Source: Syntrophomonadaceae bacterium
GTDB taxonomy: Bacteria > Bacillota > Ch66 > Ch109
NCBI GenBank assembly: GCA_012512295.1
Contig: JAAZDI010000087.1
Span: 1-5,627, forward strand
DNA: 5,627 bases
Direction: 5' to 3'
Both the position numbers and the translations under genes were made by a program. The notes under the pieces were generated by a model. The model had not been told where the DNA came from. It saw only the letters and a list, made by a program, of their open reading frames with translations, and did no database searches. Positions 1-5,103 of the stretch are shown piece after piece; positions within the stretch are counted from its first letter, which is position 1; each line of letters opens with the position of its first letter.

Positions 1-703
1 CCCCTGGCTCTACCGTGTCATCAATTTCTACCCGACAATGCCGTCGCTCTTCTTCCGAAACAACGATTTCCTTTAGTCCGGTATTCAGGGGTTCGTAGAA
101 ATCTTTACTTACTTTAATCACTAGCTCACCGGTCCTACTGGCACGAGCCAGAGCCTCTCGTGCTATATCACGGATCGTCTCAGGGTTAATTGATAGTTCG
201 CGCCAGATCACCTTTCTGGCTAATTCAATCACCAATTGTACGACTTGCGGCTCGACTTCAGCCAGCATCTTTTCGCGGTCGATTTGGGCCTTTTCCAAGA
301 CAGCCTTGGCTTCGCTAATTATCGCCTGGCGTGCTTGCTCAGTTTCCTGAACTGCTTGTTGCTTGCCGGCTTGAAATCCGGCCTGATATCCTTCCTCTCG
401 ACTTTTTTCCTTGATTATTTGAGCCTCTTCTGCAACCGCTTGCTTAATCTGTTCCGCTTCAGCCCGTGCGGAATCAACTATTTCTTGGGCTTGCAAACGG
501 GCCTGCTCAAGCAGCTCCTGAGCCTTCTCTTTTGCTTCTTTAATGAGTTTATTAGCCATTTCTTCATTAAACGAAGGCTCTCTCGTTTCGGATTCTACCG
601 ATTTGATTTCTTGATTTGGATAAGATACTGCAGCCGGTTTTACCAGGGCCAGCCGAACAGTCTCATTAAAGATCAAACTCGATGCCTTAATTATCCTAGA
701 CAA
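1..703 (-). CDS. fliH: FliH, flagellar export ATPase regulator / stator (3' end cut off by window)
   Basis: FliH holds the flagellar type III export ATPase FliI at the C-ring and regulates it, on the cytoplasmic side of the basal body. An uninterrupted frame of 234 codons runs to the window edge. The visible protein has a short N-terminus (SRIIKASS, typical of FliH), then a long charged helix rich in Ala, Glu, Gln and Lys (about residues 46-150, probably coiled coil). That helix contains a GYQAGFQAG stretch (105-113) like the GxxxG repeats of FliH. A C-terminal FliH/HrpE-like domain follows (about 150-234). I chose the TTG at 703 because GGAGGGG lies 9 nt upstream and it gives the SRIIK N-terminus; the first ATG in frame is 49 codons in and would remove it. 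The start overlaps the fliG stop by 8 nt, suggesting coupled translation. FliH is usually about 210-260 residues, so little is missing. Confidence 0.93.
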   Translation of the reverse strand, partial: MSRIIKASSLIFNETVRLALVKPAAVSYPNQEIKSVESETREPSFNEEMANKLIKEAKEKAQELLEQARLQAQEIVDSARAEAEQIKQAVAEEAQIIKEKSREEGYQAGFQAGKQQAVQETEQARQAIISEAKAVLEKAQIDREKMLAEVEPQVVQLVIELARKVIWRELSINPETIRDIAREALARASRTGELVIKVSKDFYEPLNTGLKEIVVSEEERRHCRVEIDDTVEPG

Positions 704-1712
704 TAATCTCATCCCCTCCGCCGCGGGCGATGATGATCTCGCCGGCCTCTTCAAGTCTCCGGATGCTAGCGACAATCCGCTGCTGCGCTTCTTCTACGTC
801 TCGCAAACGCACCGGTCCCATAAAGTCGATATCTTCCTTTAACATTTCCGAAGCACGTTTAGACATATTCCGCATGATCTTGTTAGCCACCTCTTCACCA
901 GCACCCTTAAGCGCTAAGGCCAAATCTTGACTATCAATCTCGCGTAAAATGCGCTGGATTGACCGATCGTCGAGTTGCACAATATCCTCAAAGACAAACA
1001 TCAGCTTTTTAATCTCTTCGGCTAGTTCCGGATCCTGAATCTCCAGGGTTTCCATAATTGTTTTCTCGGTACTTCGGTCAACCCGATTCAATACTTGGAC
1101 GACAGATTGTACGCCACCGGCAGCCATAACTTCTTGAGGAACAACCGAAGATAGTTTGCGCTCTAAAACTCTTTCTACCTCTTTTATTATCTCTGGCGAA
1201 GTTCGGTCCATCATAGCAATCCGTCTAGCAACATCTGCCTGCCGATCCTGAGGTAAAGCAGAAAGCACAATCGCTGCTTTCTCCGGATCTAAATAAGCAA
1301 TAACCAAAGCAATGGTTTGCGGGTGTTCGCCCTGGATAAAGTTGAGTAACTGAGCTGGGTCAGTTTTCCGAACAAAATCAAAGGGGCGAACCGCTAGGGT
1401 TGCGGTAATCCGGTGAAGAATCTCCATTGCCTTTTGATTGCCAAGAGCTCTTTCTAAGACATCTTTGGCGTACTCTATCCCTCCTTGAGAGATGTACTCC
1501 GATGCCAGGCACATCTGATAGAACTCTTCAACAACCGCATCCCTTTTCTCTCTAGGAACTTTTCGCAAGTTAGCTATCTCCATAGTTAGCTGTTCAATAT
1601 CATCTTCTCCCAAATTGCGGAAGACCCTAGATGAGAGATCCGAGCCAAGGTAGATCATTAATATGGCTGCTTTTTGCCTACCACTCAGGACTTTGTCGGC
1701 TAATGCTGTCAC
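696..1712 (-). CDS. fliG: FliG, flagellar motor switch / rotor protein
   Basis: FliG forms the top of the flagellar C-ring: it binds the MS ring protein FliF, contacts FliM, and takes torque from the MotA stator. With a GTG start at 1712 it is 338 residues, the usual length. Visible are the N-terminal FliF-binding domain (LSGRQKAAILMIYLG, about 9-23), the middle domain with the FliM-binding EHPQT motif (129-133), the Gly-Gly linker (about 199-200), the MFVF motif (238-241), and the C-terminal torque domain with the charged helix DDRSIQRILREIDSQDLA (about 248-265). The frame extends upstream to a TTG at 1742, inside fliF. GTG 1712 is preferred: it follows an AGAGGTGA site with 5 nt spacing and gives the family length. 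It starts 5 nt after the fliF stop. No key motif is missing. Confidence 0.97.
   Translation of the reverse strand: MTALADKVLSGRQKAAILMIYLGSDLSSRVFRNLGEDDIEQLTMEIANLRKVPREKRDAVVEEFYQMCLASEYISQGGIEYAKDVLERALGNQKAMEILHRITATLAVRPFDFVRKTDPAQLLNFIQGEHPQTIALVIAYLDPEKAAIVLSALPQDRQADVARRIAMMDRTSPEIIKEVERVLERKLSSVVPQEVMAAGGVQSVVQVLNRVDRSTEKTIMETLEIQDPELAEEIKKLMFVFEDIVQLDDRSIQRILREIDSQDLALALKGAGEEVANKIMRNMSKRASEMLKEDIDFMGPVRLRDVEEAQQRIVASIRRLEEAGEIIIARGGGDEIIV
713..719 (-). promoter_or_regulatory. Ribosome binding site of fliH (supports TTG start)
   Basis: GGAGGGG lies inside the last codons of fliG, 9 nt before a TTG codon that opens the fliH frame. No ATG or GTG start fits this site in that frame, so it decides the TTG start. 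Confidence 0.7.
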
Positions 1713-1725
1713 AATTATCACCTCT
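1713..1725 (-). promoter_or_regulatory. Ribosome binding site of fliG overlapping the fliF stop
   Basis: AGAGGTGA (1725-1718) contains the TGA stop of fliF and lies 5 nt before the GTG at 1712. It fixes the fliG start there rather than at the TTG 30 nt upstream, and suggests that fliF and fliG translation are coupled. Confidence 0.75.
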
Positions 1726-3274
1726 GATCTTCGGCCAACCAAACCTTAAGCAACTTGGCTACTTCTTCTGGTTTATCTTTGACTAGGCTTTCTATCTGTT
1801 CCCTCATTTTCAACTTTTCCTGTTCTTCCGGTGAAATAACTTTTTCTTCAATATCCAACAATTCCTCAACTAGGATTGGCTCGTCAATCGTTGTCTCGTG
1901 TACCGGAGCGCGACGGCGGCGAGTCACCATGTAGGCAAGGACTCCAATCAAGAGCAATCCTAGGATAATCCCCCCGATTAACCCCCATTTCTGGATGGCC
2001 GCCTGCCGAGCTTCCGCATCTAGCCGGGCTTGTAGTTGTTCCCAGTAGGTTGTATCAAACGGCACGGCACTGACTGTTAGCTGATCGCCCCGTTGATCTT
2101 GAATGCCGGCGGCCATTCGAGCCGCCTGCTCAATCGCGGTCAAACGTTCGGCCGGCAATTGCTCGCCATTAACGACCACCGCCACAGTTAGACGTCGAAT
2201 GGCCCCCGGAGCAACCACCTGGTGGGTTTCAGTCCGATTTATCTCATTATTGACGATACTAGTTGTCTTTTGCTGCTCAAAACTTGTATTTTGGGGAACC
2301 GCTGCTGGGTATTCGGGAATGTTAGTCGTTGTCCCGGCCGCAGCCTCAACCGGCGCATTCTGACCCTGGGTTATTTCCTCGGTACTTTCAGTACTCCGCG
2401 GGACCCGATCGCCCCATTGTTCATCGACAATTTCCTTTTGATCGAAGTCCAGCTCGGCTCTAACCCGGACCACCGCATTGCCATAACCAACAACGCGTTC
2501 CAGCATTGATTGAATGTTTTGCGACATGTCTCTTTCAAATTGTTTTTGAATCTCCAGTTGGTTAGCAGTTAATTTATTAGTAAACATTTGTGAATTGGCA
2601 TTAACAATATCTTCAGACAGAATCCGACCATTAATATCGATCACTGTCACGTTTTCGGGTTTTAACCCTTCAACACCTTTAGCCACCATATGTACAATTC
2701 CTTTGATTTGCTCAGGCTGCAGTTCATATCCCGGCTTAATTTTTACCATGACCGAAGCTGTCCGCTCTACCTGATCTTTGGTAAAAAGAGCTGTCTCCGG
2801 GATCGTTAGGTAGACCCAGGCCTGCTCAATACCCTGGATATGTCCAATCGTTCTGGCCAATTCACCCTGAAGAGCTAAGTTAAACTTGATTTCTTTATCT
2901 CTAGATGTTTCTCCAAATCGGGGCTCTTCCAGACTTTCAAAACCAACAGTTCCTCGTGGCAACCCAGCGGCCGCCAAATCAAGGCGGGTTTGATATTTTA
3001 AGTCAGGCGGCACCAAGATGGTCGTACCGCTGTCCGTTAGTTCATAAGGAATCTTCATCTCCTTTAATTTTTCAGTGATTCCGGCAGCATCATTAGCTTC
3101 TAAACGAGTATACAAAGGTTCCATTTCTTTAGGGCGAGTTAGGGCCCAAGTTGCCATGATCAAGGCAAGGACAAGAAAAAGTGCTCCCCCGGCTGCCAGT
3201 ACTTTTTGATTCAGTGACCAAGCGTTCCAGTAACTTAAAAATTTTTCCTTAAATTTATTCCAGTATTCTGCCAT
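1718..3274 (-). CDS. fliF: FliF, flagellar MS-ring protein
   Basis: FliF oligomerises in the cytoplasmic membrane into the MS ring, the base on which the rod, C-ring and export gate assemble. The 518-residue protein has the full family layout: a cytoplasmic N-terminus, a first membrane segment (about 24-46), and an external region with YscJ/FliF ring-building domains (about 50-225; LAAAGLPRGTVGFE at about 100-113 is typical). A second conserved ring region (about 230-290) leads into a low-complexity Thr/Ala/Pro/Glu stretch (about 293-335). After it come another conserved segment (about 336-410), a second membrane segment (about 430-451) closed by RRRR, and a cytoplasmic tail. The tail ends in KPEEVAKLLKVWL, the conserved FliG-binding helix. 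The ATG start has GAGG 10 nt upstream. Length is near the usual 520-560. The next gene is fliG, its binding partner. Confidence 0.97.
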   Translation of the reverse strand: MAEYWNKFKEKFLSYWNAWSLNQKVLAAGGALFLVLALIMATWALTRPKEMEPLYTRLEANDAAGITEKLKEMKIPYELTDSGTTILVPPDLKYQTRLDLAAAGLPRGTVGFESLEEPRFGETSRDKEIKFNLALQGELARTIGHIQGIEQAWVYLTIPETALFTKDQVERTASVMVKIKPGYELQPEQIKGIVHMVAKGVEGLKPENVTVIDINGRILSEDIVNANSQMFTNKLTANQLEIQKQFERDMSQNIQSMLERVVGYGNAVVRVRAELDFDQKEIVDEQWGDRVPRSTESTEEITQGQNAPVEAAAGTTTNIPEYPAAVPQNTSFEQQKTTSIVNNEINRTETHQVVAPGAIRRLTVAVVVNGEQLPAERLTAIEQAARMAAGIQDQRGDQLTVSAVPFDTTYWEQLQARLDAEARQAAIQKWGLIGGIILGLLLIGVLAYMVTRRRRAPVHETTIDEPILVEELLDIEEKVISPEEQEKLKMREQIESLVKDKPEEVAKLLKVWLAEDQR

Positions 3275-3340
3275 TTTAGTTAAACCTCAATAAAAACGAC
3301 ATTTATAGCTATAACTTAAAACTCGCTTATTCGATCATAA

Positions 3341-3640
3341 CTAAACCGGCATTCGCATTATCTCCTGATAAGCCTCTAATACTTTACTACGGATCTGTAG
3401 AGCTAATTGCAGAGATAGGCTGGCTTTTTCCGCAGCGATCGTCGCTTGATGTATTTCATTAATTTCACCGGTGACCACTTTTAAAGCCATCTGCTCGGCC
3501 TCTTTTTGCAAGGAATCAACATTTTGTATTGCCTGTCCTAAATACTGAGAAAAACTTATTCCTCCTGGTTGACTCATTTCGGGTTTAGACCATTGAACTA
3601 AAGAAGGCGACCGTGGTATGGAAACAAGGTCCAGCTTCAC
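3341..3640 (-). CDS. fliE: FliE, MS ring-rod junction protein
   Basis: FliE is a small basal-body protein that links the MS ring to the proximal rod and is needed early for export of rod proteins. With a GTG start at 3640 it has 99 residues, normal for the family. It has a poorly conserved N-terminus, then SFSQYLGQAIQNVDSLQ (about 29-45), and ends in the strongly conserved helical segment running from the HQATIAAEKASLSLQLA region (64-80) to AYQEIMRMPV at the C-terminus (90-99). The frame also opens with a GTG at 3649, but that codon lies inside the GAGGTGAT ribosome binding site, so GTG 3640 is the better start. The 54 nt before it are very AT-rich, and 66 nt separate it from fliF. Confidence 0.95.
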   Translation of the reverse strand: MKLDLVSIPRSPSLVQWSKPEMSQPGGISFSQYLGQAIQNVDSLQKEAEQMALKVVTGEINEIHQATIAAEKASLSLQLALQIRSKVLEAYQEIMRMPV

Positions 3641-3652
3641 ATAAATCACCTC
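3641..3652 (-). promoter_or_regulatory. Ribosome binding site of fliE (decides between two GTG codons)
   Basis: GAGGTGAT (3652-3645) leaves 8 nt between GAGG and the GTG at 3640. The upstream in-frame GTG at 3649 is part of this site and would have no ribosome binding site of its own. Confidence 0.65.
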
Positions 3653-3694
3653 AATAAAAAATTTTCTAAAACAATTATTATTTTAATATTCAAA

Positions 3695-4135
3695 TCAGCC
3701 CCGTCCTATTTCTAAAGCGCGGTTTGCCATTGTTTTAGTTGAATTGAGGGCAGTCACATTCGCCTCGTAAGCTCTTGTTGCTGCAATCAGGTCAACCATT
3801 TCAGCAACTATATTAACATTTGGCAAATTAACCAAGCCTTGTTGATCAGCATCAGGATGGCTTGGATCATAAACCTGCCTAAACGGCGAGGGATCCTTAA
3901 CTATTTTAACCGCTCTGACACCGGTTCCGGGTTGAACTTTTTTCTGCAGCAGATCATAGAAGGAAGATGCTTCTCCCTCCCGGGCCTGGAAGATCACCAT
4001 CTGACGACGGTAGGGCCCTCCCTCCTCGGTTCGAGTGGTATTTGCGTTGGCAATATTATTAGAGATTACATCCATGCGGAGACGTTCAGCAGTTAAACCA
4101 GAAGCACTTATGCTTATAGCGTCAAACAATCCCAT
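3695..4135 (-). CDS. flgC: FlgC, flagellar basal-body rod protein
   Basis: FlgC is a proximal rod subunit, exported through the flagellar type III apparatus without a cleaved signal peptide. It has 146 residues, the usual size. The N-terminal rod signature is clear (FDAISISASGLTAERLRMDV at 4-23, followed by SNNIANANTT at 25-34). The C-terminal rod signature is also present (LPNVNIVAEMVDLIAATRAY at 104-123, followed by EANVTALNSTKTM). The middle (about 45-100) is variable and includes PGTGVRAVKIVKDPSPFRQVYDP-type sequence common in FlgC. The ATG start has GGGAGG 8 nt upstream, within the last codons of flgB. The gene begins 2 nt after the flgB stop, so the pair is probably translationally coupled. 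Confidence 0.97.
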   Translation of the reverse strand: MGLFDAISISASGLTAERLRMDVISNNIANANTTRTEEGGPYRRQMVIFQAREGEASSFYDLLQKKVQPGTGVRAVKIVKDPSPFRQVYDPSHPDADQQGLVNLPNVNIVAEMVDLIAATRAYEANVTALNSTKTMANRALEIGRG

Positions 4136-4137
4136 AT

Positions 4138-4554
4138 TTATCGCCTCCCTTCGTTAATCACACTACGCAAGCGAGCAAAGTGACTCCCTAGCTGTTGGAT
4201 CAAAGTATTGTATTGAATCGTGTTAATTGTCAGTTTAGCCATCTCTGCGTCAATATCGACGTTATTACCGTCATTCCGCATTGTCTGGCTTATATCTGTT
4301 TTAATACTAGGAACTATTTGACTGACTGGTTGAATATTAGGTCGATGTTGAGGATGCGTCCGTACCAGAGGCAGACATTTTTTCTCTCTTAGTCGATCCT
4401 TTAATTCCGCTTCAAAACTAACTTCTGATCGTTTAAAATTAGGAGTTTCCGCATTAGCCAAATTATTTGCTAAAACCCGATGTCTTAAGGAAGTTGCATC
4501 TAGTCCTTTTTCTAACCAAGCTGCAGCCGGAGACTGAAAGAATCTGTCAATCAC
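4138..4554 (-). CDS. flgB: FlgB, flagellar basal-body rod protein
   Basis: FlgB is the other proximal rod subunit and the first flagellar gene of this operon. The 138-residue product has the N-terminal rod motif (LRHRVLANNLANAETPNFKR, 23-42), a variable centre, and the C-terminal motif NDGNNVDIDAEMAKL (94-108) followed by NTIQYNTLIQQL. The start is GTG, 5 nt after a strong GGGGAGG site, and gives the typical MIDRFF-type N-terminus. Length matches the family (about 130-140). Its leader of about 550 nt carries a c-di-GMP-I riboswitch, so expression of flgB and everything downstream should respond to that second messenger. Confidence 0.97.
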   Translation of the reverse strand: MIDRFFQSPAAAWLEKGLDATSLRHRVLANNLANAETPNFKRSEVSFEAELKDRLREKKCLPLVRTHPQHRPNIQPVSQIVPSIKTDISQTMRNDGNNVDIDAEMAKLTINTIQYNTLIQQLGSHFARLRSVINEGRR

Positions 4555-4566
4555 GTTATCCTCCCC
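4555..4566 (-). promoter_or_regulatory. Ribosome binding site of flgB
   Basis: GGGGAGG (4566-4560) lies 5 nt before the GTG start of flgB. A UCCUC segment about 55 nt upstream (4623-4619) is complementary to its GAGGA core and could compete for it. Confidence 0.8.
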
Positions 4567-4600
4567 AAATCAAAATGATTAATATAATTCTATATCACTC

Positions 4601-4628
4601 AAAAATTCCTCTTTTGTTGAGGAAATTT
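4601..4628 (-). other. Hairpin followed by U5 close upstream of flgB
   Basis: UUCCUC (4624-4619) pairs perfectly with GAGGAA (4611-4606) across the 7-nt loop AACAAAA. With one bulged U, three more A-U pairs can form (4628-4626 with 4605-4603). UUUUU follows at once. It looks like a short intrinsic terminator or attenuator but is weaker than the riboswitch terminator. It could also be an mRNA stability element, or could control the flgB ribosome binding site because its left arm is complementary to GAGGA there. Confidence 0.45.
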
Positions 4629-4665
4629 GTAGGAATATCTTTAAAAAACAACTGCAAACCCATTT

Positions 4666-4692
4666 ATTTCGACAAAATGCTTAGTGATTCTA
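4666..4692 (-). promoter_or_regulatory. Candidate sigma-28 (SigD/FliA-type) promoter for flgB
   Basis: TAGA (4692-4689), a 15-nt spacer and GTCGAAAT (4673-4666) resemble the Bacillus SigD consensus TAAA-N15-GCCGATAT: 3 of 4 and 6 of 8 positions match, with exact spacing. It lies downstream of the riboswitch terminator, so transcripts from it would escape c-di-GMP control. B. subtilis has a SigD promoter upstream of its fla/che operon, which gives a precedent. In AT-rich DNA this match could be chance. Confidence 0.3.
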
Positions 4693-4702
4693 CATCAATC
4701 GA

Positions 4703-4717
4703 GATTTTCTGTAAATG
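4703..4717 (-). promoter_or_regulatory. Candidate CodY-binding site
   Basis: On the plus strand the bases read GATTTTCTGTAAATG, matching the CodY consensus AATTTTCWGAAAATT at 12 of 15 positions, including the core TTTTCWG. It lies between the riboswitch terminator and flgB, and 10 nt upstream of the candidate sigma-28 -35. CodY here could repress that promoter or block elongating polymerase. CodY is encoded next door and is known to repress flagellar genes in B. subtilis. The region is AT-rich, so chance is not excluded. Confidence 0.4.
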
Positions 4718-4727
4718 TAATAATTCC

Positions 4728-4766
4728 AAAATTAAACAAATAAAGAGCTCTCCGAAGAAAACTCTT
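4728..4766 (-). terminator. Intrinsic terminator of the c-di-GMP riboswitch
   Basis: AAGAGUUUUC (4766-4757) pairs with GAGAGCUCUU (4752-4743) in an unbroken 10-bp stem that includes two G-U pairs, closed by the very stable loop C(UUCG)G. An interrupted U-tract follows (UAUUUGUUUAAUUUU, 4742-4728). It starts 22 nt after the aptamer, as expected for an expression platform. Its loop and upper stem can pair instead with 4796-4786, an antiterminator that uses part of the aptamer closing stem. Confidence 0.85.
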
Positions 4767-4788
4767 ACATTAATATGTCAGAATTACC

Positions 4789-4869
4789 TTCTTCGGCAAC
4801 CCGGCTACCATGACTTATCAGCTTTAGGCCCGTGGCTTTGCGTCCCCAGCTTTCACTGAGTTTGCCTTT
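4789..4869 (-). ncRNA. Cyclic di-GMP-I riboswitch (GEMM-I aptamer)
   Basis: The minus strand carries the conserved c-di-GMP-I elements in order: GGCAAAC (4866-4860), a hairpin capped by a GAAA tetraloop (stem 4860-4855 with 4850-4845, loop 4854-4851), GGGACGCAAAGCC (4846-4834), GGCCUAA (4830-4824), and GGUAGCCGGGUUGCCG (4809-4794). The closing stem pairs GGCAA (4866-4862) with UUGCC (4799-4795). CCUAA (4828-4824) and AUGG (4811-4808) form the usual receptor for the GAAA loop, with a short apical stem (GCU/AGU) beyond it. This family binds the second messenger c-di-GMP. Position before flgB and the terminator and antiterminator just downstream point to transcriptional control of the flagellar operon, with ligand favouring termination. 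A related c-di-GMP-I riboswitch precedes flgB in Clostridioides difficile. Confidence 0.96.
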
Positions 4870-4977
4870 ATCGTTTAAGTTTTAATAATCATTCTTTTAA
4901 AATAATTAAGCACTCTTAATAAATCTAATTTATTTTGATGGATAGCATTGCTTCAAAGTTAAACCTTTTCTAGCAAG

Positions 4978-5006
4978 ATTTTCGCATTTTTTTACATAAA
5001 AGTCAA
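4978..5006 (-). promoter_or_regulatory. Candidate sigma-A promoter of the flagellar operon
   Basis: TTGACT (5006-5001), a 17-nt A-rich spacer and GAAAAT (4983-4978) match the housekeeping consensus at 5/6 and 4/6 positions with ideal spacing. Transcription would start near 4971, about 100 nt before the aptamer. A second candidate is TTGAAG (4956-4951), 18 nt, TAAATT (4932-4927), starting near 4920. The sequence cannot decide between them, and read-through from codY is also possible. Confidence 0.35.
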
Positions 5007-5018
5007 GATAGACTTTAT
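4996..5018 (-). repeat. Inverted repeat over the candidate -35 element
   Basis: On the plus strand ATAAAAGTC (4996-5004) and GACTTTAT (5011-5018) are inverted copies with one extra A, separated by 6 nt; the inner AAAGTC/GACTTT arms match perfectly. The repeat covers the candidate -35 TTGACT, so it could be a repressor operator, or an RNA hairpin if transcription starts in codY. No regulator family is recognised. Confidence 0.35.
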
Positions 5019-5060
5019 AGCGACAAAATTAACAAACAGTAACGATGTTTTCTGGCAAAT

Positions 5061-5101
5061 AATGACTCGAAAAGATTCTGATTTATACTCAGCTTTTCAA
5101 G
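5061..5101 (-). terminator. Possible codY terminator (weak U-tract)
   Basis: Two bases after the codY stop, CUUGAAAAG (5101-5093) pairs with CUUUUCGAG (5074-5066), including one G-U pair. CUGA (5092-5089) extends the stem with UCAG (5081-5078) around a 7-nt loop, leaving a 3-nt bulge. The stem is long, but the tail (UCAUUAUUUG) is a poor U-tract. Termination may be partial, letting codY transcripts run into the riboswitch leader, or the hairpin may protect the codY mRNA end. Confidence 0.5.
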
Positions 5102-5103
5102 GT

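Larger units (their letters stand above)
4555..5103 (-). other. Gene-free regulatory leader between codY and flgB
   Basis: These 549 bases hold no credible protein gene on either strand and are far richer in A+T than the flanking genes. In transcription order they contain a possible codY terminator, a candidate promoter with an inverted repeat over its -35, a c-di-GMP-I riboswitch and its terminator, a candidate CodY box, a weak sigma-28-like promoter, a hairpin, and the flgB ribosome binding site. A plus-strand frame over 4467-4859 runs antisense to flgB and the riboswitch and resembles no protein I know. Confidence 0.85.

Noticed and set aside
236..706. Plus-strand 156-codon open frame
   Set aside because: It lies antisense to the clear fliH frame, resembles no protein I know and has a low-complexity Leu/Phe/Ser-rich translation typical of a shadow frame.
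1720..1742. Longer FliG beginning at TTG 1742 inside fliF
   Set aside because: It has no ribosome binding site and adds 10 residues beyond the usual FliG N-terminus; GTG 1712 has a good site and gives the normal length.
3303..3314. Perfect 12-base palindrome TTATAGCTATAA between fliE and fliF
   Set aside because: It is all A/T except the central GC, has no U-tract and is likely by chance in such an AT-rich spacer.
3660..3674. CodY-like AATTTTCTAAAACAA upstream of fliE
   Set aside because: Four mismatches, loss of symmetry in the right half and an AT-rich setting with no promoter evidence make it too weak to call.
4467..4859. Plus-strand 130-codon open frame across the flgB start and the riboswitch
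   Set aside because: It is antisense to flgB and to a conserved structured RNA; the AT-rich spacer explains the frame and no protein family is recognisable.
5017..5043. Possible sigma-28 -10 GTCGCTAT
   Set aside because: The bases 15 nt upstream read GTTA rather than TAAA, so the -35 half is absent.
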